Origin: Methylobacterium aquaticum
GTDB lineage: Bacteria > Pseudomonadota > Alphaproteobacteria > Rhizobiales > Beijerinckiaceae
Assembly (NCBI RefSeq): GCF_001043915.1
Contig: NZ_LABX01000051.1
Coordinates: 1 to 62,197, forward strand
Length of the DNA: 62,197 nt
Direction: 5' to 3'
Notes under the pieces: generated by a model
Told to the model about the DNA's origin: nothing
The model's database searches: none
The model's input: only the letters and a program-made list of their open reading frames with translations
Made by a program: the position numbers and the translations under genes
Part shown: one piece after another, positions 33,721 through 42,349 of the stretch
Layout: each line of letters opens with the position of its first letter
How positions within the stretch are numbered: the stretch's first letter is position 1

Positions 33721-34782
33721 TCAGGGAATCAGCCGGCTGGTGCGCAGGCGCGTGAACAGGTCGGTGAAGGCGTCCTCGGTGGGCTGGTAATCGAGGAAGC
33801 CGAGGCGGCGGCTCTTGCTCATATCGGTCACGACCTCGATCGGACGGCCGAGATCGGCATCGGTATGCCAGGGTGAGGCGAGGCGGTTCAGGTCCGGCTC
33901 GGCAAGGCCGTGCGTCTTCGCGATCCCGGCCCAGAGCGGGGCGTCCCCGGCCATCTGCGCCTCGAGCGGCTGCACCGTCCCGTCGAAGGGTGCGGGCTCG
34001 ATCCCGAACCAGGCGGCCAGCCGCCCCCACATCCAGCTCCAGCGGAAGACGTCGCCGTTGACCACGTTGAAGTCCTGGTTTGCCGCCTGCGGAACGGTGG
34101 AGGCCCACAGCAGGTGGCGCGCCAGCAGCCGGGCGTCCGTCATGTCGGTGAGCCCGTTCCACTGCATGGCCGAGCCGGGGAAGCGGAACGGCCGGCCGGT
34201 CTCGCGGCAGAGGGTGGCGTAGACCGCGAGCGTGGTGCCCATGTTCATCGCGTTGCCGACCGCCTTGCCGATGATGGTGTGCGGGCGATGCACGCTCCAC
34301 GAAAATCCGTCCCGCCGGGCCGCCGCGAACACCGCGTCCTCCTGGGCGTAATAGAAGTTCTCGATCTCCAGCCGTCCCTGCTCCTCGCGGAACGGGGTCT
34401 GCGGCACGGTGCCCTTCCCGTAGGCTTCGAACGGCCCGAGATAGTGCTTCAGCCCCGTCACCAGCGCGACGTGGCGCACGCTGCCGGCCGGTTGCACGGC
34501 GTCGAGGAGGTTGCGCACCATCGCGCCGTTGACCCGGATCATCTCGGCCTCGGTCGGGCGACGCATCCAGGTCGAGAGCACCACCCGGGTCGGCCGGTGC
34601 GGCGCGAGGGCCGCCTTGAGCCCCTCCGCATCCTGAAGGTCGGCGGCGACCGGCACGACCCCGGCTTGCGCCGGCGGGGTGCGGGCGAGCCCCAGCACCG
34701 TCCAGCCGGCCTCGCCCATCACCGCCGCCGCGGCGCTGCCGACGATCCCGCTCGCTCCGACGATCAGCACGGTCTCCGTCAT
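33721..34782 (-). CDS. PRISE-like SDR (progesterone 5beta-reductase/iridoid synthase family)
   Basis: A 353-residue extended SDR. Cofactor motif VLIVGASGIVGSAAAA, LSTWMRRPTEAEMIRVN, VALVTGLKHYLGPFEAYGKG (the TGxKHYxGPF motif), EDAVFAAARRDGFSWSVHRPHTIIG and DFNVVNGDVFRWSWMW are characteristic of plant P5beta-R/iridoid-synthase relatives, which reduce activated enones or enals with NADPH. In bacteria the native substrate is unknown. It diverges from kup. Confidence 0.88.
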   Translation of the reverse strand: MTETVLIVGASGIVGSAAAAVMGEAGWTVLGLARTPPAQAGVVPVAADLQDAEGLKAALAPHRPTRVVLSTWMRRPTEAEMIRVNGAMVRNLLDAVQPAGSVRHVALVTGLKHYLGPFEAYGKGTVPQTPFREEQGRLEIENFYYAQEDAVFAAARRDGFSWSVHRPHTIIGKAVGNAMNMGTTLAVYATLCRETGRPFRFPGSAMQWNGLTDMTDARLLARHLLWASTVPQAANQDFNVVNGDVFRWSWMWGRLAAWFGIEPAPFDGTVQPLEAQMAGDAPLWAGIAKTHGLAEPDLNRLASPWHTDADLGRPIEVVTDMSKSRRLGFLDYQPTEDAFTDLFTRLRTSRLIP

Positions 34783-34896
34783 GGTCGGTCCCCTTGTTCG
34801 CTCCTGGTCCCCGGGACAACGCCGGCGGGCGCGCGAGGTCCCGACGATCAGGGGAGCCTATGCCGGAGGGCCGCCGCAACGGCATAGCGTGCTCGC

Positions 34897-35002
34897 CCTA
34901 AGCGGACTTGCGTGGGCAGGCCAACGTCTTATCCGCTTAGATTGTTGTTTTATCGCCGATTTTCGTCGCGAAACCGGCAACCACTTTTGCGAACTCTGCT
35001 TA
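34897..35002 (+). repeat. Dispersed intergenic repeat, copy 3
   Basis: CCTAAGCGGACTTGCGTGGG to CTCTGCTTA. It matches copy 2 at 10410 along the whole length with scattered changes (TATCGCCGATTTTCGTCGCG in place of GATCGCAGATTTTTGCCGCC). It lies between the PRISE gene start and the kup start, about 65 bases before the kup ATG, so it would be in the kup leader or promoter. Confidence 0.75.
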
Positions 35003-35067
35003 GGTCGTCAGGCAAGCGGAGCCGGCGGCGGGGATCCGCGTTGCTCAACGCGGCAGCGGGGCCGACG

Positions 35068-37029
35068 ATGCGCCCGGGCATGCCCGTGGAGGCGCTCGTG
35101 GGTCAGCTCGCGACGGTGGACGAGGATCCGTCATCGAAGGCGGTGGCCCGGGAGCCGGACCGGCGGTTGAAGCCGGCCCTGATCCTCGGCGCCCTCGGGG
35201 TCGTCTACGGTGATATCGGCACGAGCCCGCTCTACGCCTTCAAGGAGGCGGTGCGGGCGGCCGGCCACGGCCAGGCCGAGCCGGCGGCGGTGATCGGCGC
35301 GGTGTCGCTGATCCTGTGGGCGCTCATCGTCGTGGTGTCGCTCAAATACGCGGTGCTGATCCTGCGGGCCGACAATCACGGCGAGGGCGGCATCGTGGCG
35401 ATGCTGGCGCTCCTCGGCGCCCGCCATGCCGAGCCGCGCAGCTGGGCCGGTCTCCTCCTCGTGGTCGGGCTGATCGGCGCCGCGCTCCTCTACGGCGACG
35501 GGGCGATCACGCCGGCGATCTCGGTGCTCAGCGCCGTCGAGGGCCTGAAGGTCGAGGCGCCCGGCCTCGCCCGGGCCGTGGTGCCGATCACCCTGGTGAT
35601 CCTGGTCGGGCTTTTTCTGATCCAGAGCCGGGGGGCGGCCTTCATCGGGCGAATCTTCGGCCCGGTGATGCTGGTGTGGTTCGTGGTCATCGCCTTGCTG
35701 GGCTTAGGCGGCATCCTGCAAGCGCCGCAGATCCTCGCGGCGCTCAATCCCCTGAGGGCAGTCGACTTCCTGACCCATGCGGGCTTCGCCGTCAGCTTCG
35801 CGATGCTCGGCGCGGCCTTCCTGGCGGTGACCGGCGGCGAGGCGATGTATGCCGATCTCGGCCATTTCGGTGCCCGGCCGATCCGGCTCGCCTGGTTCGG
35901 CCTGGTGCTGCCGGCGCTCGTCGTCAACTATTTCGGGCAAGGAGCCGTGCTGCTCGCCGAGCCCAACGCGATCGAGAACCCGTTCTACCATCTTGCCCCC
36001 GGCTGGGCACATTACCCGCTGATCGGGCTCGCCACGCTCGCCACCGTCATCGCCTCGCAGGCGATCATCTCGGGCGTGTTCTCGCTGACCCAGCAGGCGA
36101 TCCAGCTCGGCTTCCTGCCCTTCATCCGCATCGTCCACACGGCGCGCGACGCTCAAGGCCAGATCTACGTGCCGGCGGTGAACTGGCTTTTGGCCATCGC
36201 CACCTTGAGCGCCGTGCTGATCTTCGAGACCTCGGACGCGCTGGCCGGCGCCTATGGCATCGCGGTCTCGCTGCTGATGGCGATCACGACGCTGCTCGCG
36301 GCGCTCATCGCCCGGCGCTGGGGTTTCAACCCGATCCTCGTCTTCCTGGTCAACGGTGCCTTCCTGACGATCGACCTCGTGTTCCTGGCCGCCAACAGCG
36401 TGAAGGTGCTCGAGGGCGGCTGGTATCCGCTGGTGCTCACCGCGATCGTCGCCGTGACGATGCTGACCTGGCTCCAGGGCACGCGCCTGGTCGAGGCCAA
36501 CCGGGCCGGCGCCCGCCAGGACGAGGGCGCCTTCCTGGCCGCCTTGCGCGACCATCCGCCGATCCGCCTGCCGGGGGCGGGGGCGTTCCTGTCCGCGGCC
36601 ACCAAGGGCATCCCGGTCCACATGACCCGGCTCCTGGAGCGCAGCCATGCCCTGCCGGCCCGCTGCACCATCGTCACCGCCCTCTACGAGGAGCGGCCGG
36701 CGGTGGCGGCGACCGACCGGGCCGAGGTGACCCGGATCGCCCCCGACCTCTACCGCGTGACGCTCCGCTACGGCTTCATGGAGGAGGCGTCGATCCCCGA
36801 CGGCCTGGCCTGCGCGGTCGCCCATTGCGGGTTGCCAGCCGATTTCGTCGACGACGTCACAGTCTTCGTCGGCCACGCGACGATCATCCCGAAGCGCAAC
36901 GGCCAGGGCATGGCGGCGTGGCGCGAGGCCCTGTTCGCCTTCCTGATGCGCAACGGCGAGCGCACCGGCGCCTTCTTCTGCGTGCCGACCCGGCAGGTGA
37001 TGGAGGTCGGGACGGAGATCGAGATCTGA
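35068..37029 (+). CDS. kup: Kup-type low-affinity potassium uptake protein
   Basis: A 653-residue K+/H+ symporter with about 12 membrane helices and a C-terminal cytoplasmic domain. Typical strings: LGVVYGDIGTSPLYAFKEA, LKYAVLILRADNHGEGGIVAML, LYGDGAITPAISVLSAVEGL, VLPALVVNYFGQGAVLL, SQAIISGVFSLTQQAIQLGFLP. Start at 35068 is the first ATG giving a family-like N terminus; ATG 35080 is the alternative. Genomes of this group often carry several kup genes. The gene ends 13 bases from the convergent VOC gene. Confidence 0.95.
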   Translation: MRPGMPVEALVGQLATVDEDPSSKAVAREPDRRLKPALILGALGVVYGDIGTSPLYAFKEAVRAAGHGQAEPAAVIGAVSLILWALIVVVSLKYAVLILRADNHGEGGIVAMLALLGARHAEPRSWAGLLLVVGLIGAALLYGDGAITPAISVLSAVEGLKVEAPGLARAVVPITLVILVGLFLIQSRGAAFIGRIFGPVMLVWFVVIALLGLGGILQAPQILAALNPLRAVDFLTHAGFAVSFAMLGAAFLAVTGGEAMYADLGHFGARPIRLAWFGLVLPALVVNYFGQGAVLLAEPNAIENPFYHLAPGWAHYPLIGLATLATVIASQAIISGVFSLTQQAIQLGFLPFIRIVHTARDAQGQIYVPAVNWLLAIATLSAVLIFETSDALAGAYGIAVSLLMAITTLLAALIARRWGFNPILVFLVNGAFLTIDLVFLAANSVKVLEGGWYPLVLTAIVAVTMLTWLQGTRLVEANRAGARQDEGAFLAALRDHPPIRLPGAGAFLSAATKGIPVHMTRLLERSHALPARCTIVTALYEERPAVAATDRAEVTRIAPDLYRVTLRYGFMEEASIPDGLACAVAHCGLPADFVDDVTVFVGHATIIPKRNGQGMAAWREALFAFLMRNGERTGAFFCVPTRQVMEVGTEIEI

Positions 37030-37042
37030 GGCGGGATCGCGG

Positions 37043-37486
37043 TCACGCCCTCCCGCTCGCGGGCCGTTCCCCCAGCCTCGCGCCAAGGCGCAGCAGGTAG
37101 CCATCCGGATCCTGCACCAGGAACTGGCGCTGCCCGACCTCGATGGGGCCGGCCCGGTACCAGGCATCCTCGACCGTCATGAAGAGCGGCCATCCGGCCG
37201 CGTCCAGTCGCTCCAGGACCGGCTCCACCGCCGCGACCTCGATCTGGAGGTTGATGCCTCGTCCCAGCGGCCGCTCCATCGGGCCGGTCAGCCAGTGCCG
37301 GGCGGACGGGTTGTACTGGTCCAGCATCACCTGCGCCCCGTCGCGATCGAGATAGGCGAAGCCGTTCTCCGGCCGGTCGTAGGCGATGCGGAAGCCGATC
37401 AGATCGACCCAGAAGCGCAAGCTCGTGGCGAGATCGGCGACCACGAGTTCGGGGACCAGTTTCGCGCGCTTCAGTGAGTCCGTCAT
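37043..37486 (-). CDS. VOC-superfamily (glyoxalase/bleomycin-resistance-like) protein
   Basis: A 147-residue protein with two beta-alpha-beta-beta-beta modules: LVPELVVADLATSLRFWVDLIGFRI / FAYLDRDGAQVMLDQYN and GINLQIEVAAVEPVLERLDAAGWPL / RQFLVQDPDGYLLRL. The C-terminal QDPDGYLLR is the usual bleomycin-resistance-type ending. Ligand unknown; may be an antibiotic-binding or metal-dependent isomerase-type protein. GGAGG precedes the ATG at 37484-37486. Confidence 0.88.
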   Translation of the reverse strand: MTDSLKRAKLVPELVVADLATSLRFWVDLIGFRIAYDRPENGFAYLDRDGAQVMLDQYNPSARHWLTGPMERPLGRGINLQIEVAAVEPVLERLDAAGWPLFMTVEDAWYRAGPIEVGQRQFLVQDPDGYLLRLGARLGERPASGRA

Positions 37487-37615
37487 GCTCGCCTCCGATC
37501 CCGGGCCCGCTTCCGGTTGACCTCATGCCGCCGATCCCCGACGGTTCCCGCAACGGCGCCCACGACGCGCGCCGAAGGAAACGCGGTGGCGGCCTGGCCG
37601 CCCCGGGGAGGGGAC

Positions 37616-38965
37616 ATGAGCCTGTACCACACGCTCGCCGCGCGGGCGCAAGCCGGCAATCCTGTCAGGATCGGGGTGATCGGGGCCGGCAAGTTCGGCT
37701 CGATGTTCCTGTCGCAGGCGCCGCGCACGCCGGGGCTGCACGTCGTCGGCATCGCCGATCTCGACCCGCAGCGGGCGCGTGCCGCGCTCGACCGGGTCGG
37801 CTGGCCGGCGGAACGCTATGAGGCCAAGAGCGTCGCCGAGGCGATGCGCCAGGGCACCACCGTCCTCACCGACGACGCCGAGGGCCTGATCGCCGCGGAC
37901 GGGATCGAGGTGATCGTCGAGGCGACGGGGCACCCGGGCGCCGGCATCCGCCACGCGCTCGCCTGCTGCCGCCACCGCCGCCACATCGTGATGGTCAATG
38001 TCGAGGCCGACGCGCTGGCGGGGCCCCTGATCGCCCGCCGGGCGGCGGAGGCCGGGATCGTCTATTCCTTCGCCTATGGCGACCAGCCGGCACTCATCGC
38101 CGAGATCGTCGACTGGGCCCGCACGGCGGGCTTCCGGGTGGTCTGCGCCGGCAAGGGCACCAAGTACCTCCCGGTCTACCACGCCTCGACCCCCGACACG
38201 GTCTGGGGCCATTACGGCTTCTCGCCGGAGCAGGTCGCCGGCGGCGACTTCAACCCGCAGATGTTCAACTCCTTCCTCGACGGCACCAAGTCGGCGCTGG
38301 AGATGGCGGCGGTGGCCAATGCCTGCGACCTGACCCCGCCACCCGCCGGCCTCGCCTTCCCGGCTTGCGGCGTCGACGACCTGCCGACCCTGCTGAAGCC
38401 CCGATCGGCCGGCGGCATCCTGCCGGTGGACGGCACCGTCGAGGTGGTGTCGTCGCTCGAGCGCGACGGCCGTCCCGTCTTCCGCGACCTGCGCTGGGGC
38501 GTCTACGCCACCTTCGAGGCGCCGTCCGACTACGTCCGCAAGTGCTTTGCCGAGTACGGCCTGAAGACCGACCCGAGCGGGCGCTACAGCGCGATGTACA
38601 AGCCCTATCACCTGATCGGGCTCGAACTCGGCCTGTCGGTCGCCAGCATCGCGGTGCGGGGCGAGCCGACCGGCACCACACGGGGCTTCTCCGGCGACGT
38701 GGTGGCGACCGCCAAGCGCGACCTGAAGGCCGGCGAGCGCCTGGACGGGGAGGGGGGCTACACCGTCTATGGCCGGCTGATGCCGGCGAGCGACTCGCTC
38801 AAGGCCGGCGGCCTGCCGATCGGGCTCGCCCACGGCCTCACCCTCACCCGGCCTGTCGCCGCCGGAACGCCGGTTTCCTGGGACGACGTCTCGTACTCGG
38901 CCGACGATCCGGCGATCCGTTTCCGGCGGGAGATGGAAGAGGCGTTTCGGGCGGAGGTGGGATAG
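37616..38965 (+). CDS. NAD(P)-binding oxidoreductase with SAF domain (homoserine dehydrogenase-like)
   Basis: A 449-residue protein. Residues ~18-150 form a Rossmann domain (RIGVIGAGKFGSMFL, GIADLDP); the middle region carries the dehydrogenase-like core (YGDQPALIAEIVDWAR, FNSFLDGTKSALEMA, ADLPTLLKPR-like PTLLKPRSAGG). The last ~90 residues form a SAF domain (VVATAKRDLKAGERLDGEGGYTVYGRL), as in sialic-acid synthase and altronate dehydratase partners. The reaction is unknown; relatives act on branched or C4-C5 sugar acids. The ATG at 37616 follows GGGGAGGGGAC. Confidence 0.85.
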   Translation: MSLYHTLAARAQAGNPVRIGVIGAGKFGSMFLSQAPRTPGLHVVGIADLDPQRARAALDRVGWPAERYEAKSVAEAMRQGTTVLTDDAEGLIAADGIEVIVEATGHPGAGIRHALACCRHRRHIVMVNVEADALAGPLIARRAAEAGIVYSFAYGDQPALIAEIVDWARTAGFRVVCAGKGTKYLPVYHASTPDTVWGHYGFSPEQVAGGDFNPQMFNSFLDGTKSALEMAAVANACDLTPPPAGLAFPACGVDDLPTLLKPRSAGGILPVDGTVEVVSSLERDGRPVFRDLRWGVYATFEAPSDYVRKCFAEYGLKTDPSGRYSAMYKPYHLIGLELGLSVASIAVRGEPTGTTRGFSGDVVATAKRDLKAGERLDGEGGYTVYGRLMPASDSLKAGGLPIGLAHGLTLTRPVAAGTPVSWDDVSYSADDPAIRFRREMEEAFRAEVG

Positions 38966-39019
38966 GCGCCGGGCGCCCTGACCCTCCACCATTGCGGGGG
39001 AGAGTTCAGCCGGGCGTGC

Positions 39020-39424
39020 CTAAATCTGAAATTCCGGATCCACCGGCACCTGCATTCCGGTGACCAGCGCGTTGGTGGTGTTCGCCATCCCGATCACCGC
39101 CAGCAACTCGCCGTGCTGCGCTTCGGTCATGCCCTTGGCGCGCGCCGCGGCGGTGTGGGAGTGGATGCAGTAGCTGCACCCGTTGGCGGTCGAGACCGCG
39201 ATGTAGATCAGCTCCTTGGTCAGCGGGTCGAGGACGCCGTCGGCGGCCATCACCTGCTTCAGGTCGGCCCAGGTCCGCTCCAGAACCGTCGGCTGGTTGG
39301 CGAGCGCGCGCCAGAAATTGTTGATGAAGTCCGAGCGGCGCACCGCCCGGATGTCGTCGAACACCGCCTTGACGCGGGGATCGGCATCCGCCTCCGCGTC
39401 GGTCCAGAGCCTCACGGTCGCCAT
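39020..39424 (-). CDS. Carboxymuconolactone decarboxylase / AhpD-like protein
   Basis: A 134-residue helical protein with the AhpD-type redox motif CSYCIHSH (Cys-x2-Cys-x3-His) inside TKELIYIAVSTANGCSYCIHSHTAAARAKG. Members dispose of peroxides or decarboxylate lactones; the C-x2-C-x3-H form favours a thiol peroxidase-like role. Start ATG 39422-39424 follows GAGGAGG. Convergent with the SAF-domain oxidoreductase. Confidence 0.88.
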   Translation of the reverse strand: MATVRLWTDAEADADPRVKAVFDDIRAVRRSDFINNFWRALANQPTVLERTWADLKQVMAADGVLDPLTKELIYIAVSTANGCSYCIHSHTAAARAKGMTEAQHGELLAVIGMANTTNALVTGMQVPVDPEFQI

Positions 39425-39482
39425 GGTCAGCCTCCTCGTGTCGGGAGGCGCATGATCCCGGATGCGGCGGCGCCCGTCGAGA

Positions 39483-39752
39483 TCAGGACCGGCGGTCGTT
39501 GCTGGCGACGGCACGCAAGGCGGCCTCGCGGTCGGCGTCGTTCATCACCTGGCGACAGGCCGGGCTCAGCTTCGGTTTCTCCCGCCGCAGGCAGGCGGTG
39601 ATCCGCGAGATGTTCGGAATCTCGCCGGCGCAGAGGCGCCAGACATCGGGGGTGCAGGCCGCGCGTTGCGCGCTGGTGGCCTCCGCGAAGGCCGGTCCCG
39701 CCCCGCAGAGAGCCAGGGTCACCAGTCCGGTACGGATGAGCGATGTCCTCAT
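39483..39752 (-). CDS. Small secreted cysteine-containing protein
   Basis: An 89-residue protein. A signal peptide is clear (MRTSLIRTGLVTLALCGAGPAFA, cleavage after AFA). The mature ~66 residues hold four Cys in the pattern AACTPDVWRLCAGEIP...ITACLRREK...PACRQV, a Cys-rich repeat type unit seen in small exported proteins of this clade. Function unknown. It lies just upstream of the CMD gene on the same strand, separated by 58 bases. Confidence 0.8.
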   Translation of the reverse strand: MRTSLIRTGLVTLALCGAGPAFAEATSAQRAACTPDVWRLCAGEIPNISRITACLRREKPKLSPACRQVMNDADREAALRAVASNDRRS

Positions 39753-40213
39753 GACAAGTCCCCATGGTGCGAGATCAGCATTTGGACATCGGCGGCTTAA
39801 AAAGACCGGCGCAAGTGTTGCGATGTGCCGGTTTCGCTGTCCATGGTTGAAGTATGATCAATGCCGGACGGGGGTCAATCGCAAGTCGATGCAAGACCTC
39901 GGGGCGACACGTCGTCGTGTGTGGTGGAGCACGTAGACGGTCGACGGCTCTCGACGTTGCGATGCAGCGAAAGACTTGTCGGGAGGGGGCCGCCGAGCCG
40001 ATCGATTGATGATCGATTGGGGTGGAGCGACGTTGTCCCCGTCGGGATGGGGCAGCGATGGATGCGTGGGGGTGAGCACGCGGAGCCTGTCGGACGGGCG
40101 AGGGTGGGCCCACCGCAGGCCTGCCGTCAATGTAAAAATCGATCTTTTACTTCAACGCCGGCTTTGATTTTCGATTTGAAAAACATGTAGTCTGTTTTTT
40201 TATAAGGAATATT

Positions 40214-40312
40214 ATGATGACATCAGTCGTCAAGTCCCGCCGCCCGAAAAAAATACCCTTGATTACGTTCTCAAAATTTTACCAAAACTCTGGTCCTGTA
40301 TCGAAAATTTGA
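40214..40312 (+). CDS. Possible 32-residue small protein
   Basis: A short frame starting with two ATGs (40214, 40217) preceded at six bases by AAGGA. The product is basic in its first half (KSRRPKKIP) and ends GPVSKI. It is unusual here to find such a frame in AT-rich DNA in this high-GC genome; -35-like TTGAAA (40176-40181) and TATAAG (40201-40206) are 19 bases apart. Could be chance. Confidence 0.25.
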   Translation: MMTSVVKSRRPKKIPLITFSKFYQNSGPVSKI

Positions 40313-40480
40313 GATAACTCGTCGGCCGGGTGCATCGCCATCTGGTTACGATGGTATGATTATGAACGGTCGAGAGAAAATGATCTTGGGGATGACGCGG
40401 ATTTCGACGGAAGGCTTCACGGCTTCAAAAATGATCCTGATCGCGATCTGACCGGATCGACGGTCTTGACAGGTGTCCGG

Positions 40481-40507
40481 TCGTTCCGGGCTCCGAGCCC
40501 GGAACGA
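40481..40507. terminator. Perfect 12-bp hairpin downstream of the dihydropyrimidinase gene
   Basis: TCGTTCCGGGCT (40481-40492) pairs perfectly with AGCCCGGAACGA (40496-40507) across a CCG loop. It lies about 42 bases past the stop of the minus-strand hydrolase. No U-run follows, so termination may be inefficient or Rho-assisted. Confidence 0.6.
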
Positions 40508-40549
40508 CGCGCCAGGACGGGAGCGGGCGGGCGCCGCCCGAACGGGCTC

Positions 40550-42052
40550 TCAGCCGCGCCGGGATGCGGCGGCGTCGAAGCCGTCCGGCACCCGGCCGGA
40601 GGGCGTGGCGAGGGCGTAGGGGCCGCGGGCCAGGAACCGGCCGGAACCCGGCTCGGCCAGGACCTGCCCGTCGCGCACCGCGATCTCGCCGCGCCGGATG
40701 GTCAGCGTGGGCAGGCCCTTGAGGCGCATCCCCTCCCAGGGCGTGTAGTCGATGGCGTGGTGCAGGTCGGCATTCGTCAGGACCCGCTCGGCATCCGGGT
40801 TCCACAGCACCAGATCGGCATCCGCCCCCGGTGCCAGGGTCCCCTTCCGGCCGGCGAGGCCGAACAGGCGGGCGGCGTTGGTCGAGGTCAGGCGCACGAA
40901 GGTCGGCAGGTCGATGCGCCCGGCGGAGACGCCCTCCGAGAAGAGCACCGGCAGCCGGGTCTCGATCCCCGGCACGCCGTTCGGGATCGCGTTGAAGGCC
41001 GGCATCCCGTCGGGGCGGGCGCCCGCGCCGCCCTGGCCGTAGCCGCTGCTGCCCGGGTCGCGCTTGGCGGTGGCGAAGGAGAAGCCGCAATGGTCGGAGG
41101 AGACCACGTCCAGCGTGCCCTCGCGGATGCGGGCCCAGATCCGCTCGGATTCGCCCGGGGCCCGCAGCGCCGGCGAGCACACCACCTTGGCGCCCTCGAA
41201 ATCGGGCTTGCCTAAGTCGTCGGTGGAGAGGGTGAGGTATTGCGGGCAGGTCTCGCCCCAGACCTTGATGCCGCGGGCTCTCGCCCGGGCGATTTCTTCG
41301 GCCGCCTCGTCGCAGGAGACGTGGAAGACCTGGATCGGCTGGTCGACCAGCTCGGCCAGCGCGATCGCCCGGTGCGTCGCCTCGCGCTCGACCACCGGCG
41401 GGCGGGCCCAGGCGTGCTGGAGCGGGTCGGTGAGGCCGGCCTCCAGGAGGGCGCGGATGCGCCAGCCGATGGCGTCGTAGTTCTCACAATGCACCGTCAC
41501 GAAGGCGCCGAGGCGCCGGGCGGTCGCCAGCACGTCCAGGAACTGCCCGTCGGTGAGGCGCAGGGGATCGTAGGTGAGGAAGACCTTGAGGCTGCGGATG
41601 CCGCGGGCGACGAGGGCCGGCACCTCGCGGTCCAGCACGTCGGGGGTCGGATCGGTGATGATCTGGTGGAAGCTGTAATCGGCCCGCGAGGCGCGCGCCC
41701 GGGCCTCGTAGCCCTCGGCGGTCGCCGCGATCGGGTGTCCCTTCCATTGCGGCACGAAGCAGATGAACGAGGTGGTGCCCCCGGCGAGCGCCGCGGCCGA
41801 GCCGCTCGAAAAGCTCTCCTCCTGCACGCCGCCGCCCTCGGACGGCTCCTCGATATGGCAATGCGGGTCGAGGCCGCCGGGCGTGACGATCATCCCCTTG
41901 GCGTCGATCTCCTCGCGGCCGCGCCGCAGGCCCCGGCCGAGGGCCGCGATCACCCCGTCGCGCACCCCGACATCGCCCTCGAACACCTCCGCCGGGCCGG
42001 CGAGCGTCGCGCCGCGCACCACCAGGTCGTAGTCGAAATCGTGGCTCGGCAT
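40550..42052 (-). CDS. Dihydropyrimidinase / hydantoinase-type amidohydrolase
   Basis: A 500-residue cyclic amidohydrolase that opens dihydrouracil or hydantoin rings to N-carbamoyl products. Metal ligands H64 and H66 sit in GGLDPHCHIEEP; the carbamylated lysine is K156 in RSLKVFLTYD; VSSDHCGFSF and the GRKGTLAPGADADLVLWNPD end are typical. The HCHIEEP variant differs from the HTHLEMP-type of well-known enzymes, so substrate choice may differ. RBS GGGAGGG before the ATG. A possible functional partner, the carbamoyl amidohydrolase, is 18 kb away at 21223. Confidence 0.9.
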   Translation of the reverse strand: MPSHDFDYDLVVRGATLAGPAEVFEGDVGVRDGVIAALGRGLRRGREEIDAKGMIVTPGGLDPHCHIEEPSEGGGVQEESFSSGSAAALAGGTTSFICFVPQWKGHPIAATAEGYEARARASRADYSFHQIITDPTPDVLDREVPALVARGIRSLKVFLTYDPLRLTDGQFLDVLATARRLGAFVTVHCENYDAIGWRIRALLEAGLTDPLQHAWARPPVVEREATHRAIALAELVDQPIQVFHVSCDEAAEEIARARARGIKVWGETCPQYLTLSTDDLGKPDFEGAKVVCSPALRAPGESERIWARIREGTLDVVSSDHCGFSFATAKRDPGSSGYGQGGAGARPDGMPAFNAIPNGVPGIETRLPVLFSEGVSAGRIDLPTFVRLTSTNAARLFGLAGRKGTLAPGADADLVLWNPDAERVLTNADLHHAIDYTPWEGMRLKGLPTLTIRRGEIAVRDGQVLAEPGSGRFLARGPYALATPSGRVPDGFDAAASRRG

Positions 42053-42349
42053 CGCAAGGCCCTCCCTCGTTGCGAGCGGTGTAGGAAGTGTCTCGGAACG
42101 CTGTCAATTCCGGTGCCGGGGCGATCGGCCGCGCTGCCGGGAGGTTGGGCAGGGCGCCCGCAATTCGGGCGCGTCCCCCGGAACCGTGCCCGCGCGGGCG
42201 GCATCGGATCCGACAGCGGGTTTGACAAGATTTCCGGACAGGCGGACAAGGACGGCACCGCAGAGGTTCCGGCCGCGTTCGAGCCGACGGGGATCCCGCC
42301 GGCTCGGCGCGGGCATAAGGCGCCCGCGGCCCATGTGGAGGAACCCCCG
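42053..42349. promoter_or_regulatory. Divergent gap between dihydropyrimidinase and MBL hydrolase
   Basis: A 297-base region between two diverging starts. It contains one compact hairpin, GCGCCCG-CAATT-CGGGCGC (42154-42172), that could be an operator or a leader structure. No promoter hexamers were identified. Confidence 0.35.

Larger units (their letters stand above)
39753..40549. other. Long intergenic region with an AT-rich centre
   Basis: About 797 bases. 39753-40130 is high-GC and holds only low-complexity frames. 40135-40330 is strikingly AT-rich for this genome and contains the 32-codon frame at 40214-40312. The right end holds the hairpin at 40481-40507. The base composition suggests imported or regulatory DNA. 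Confidence 0.5.

Noticed and set aside
39858..40190. Several 90-110-codon frames in the gap left of the AT-rich patch
   Set aside because: Proline/arginine-rich translations on both strands, typical of GC-rich noncoding sequence.
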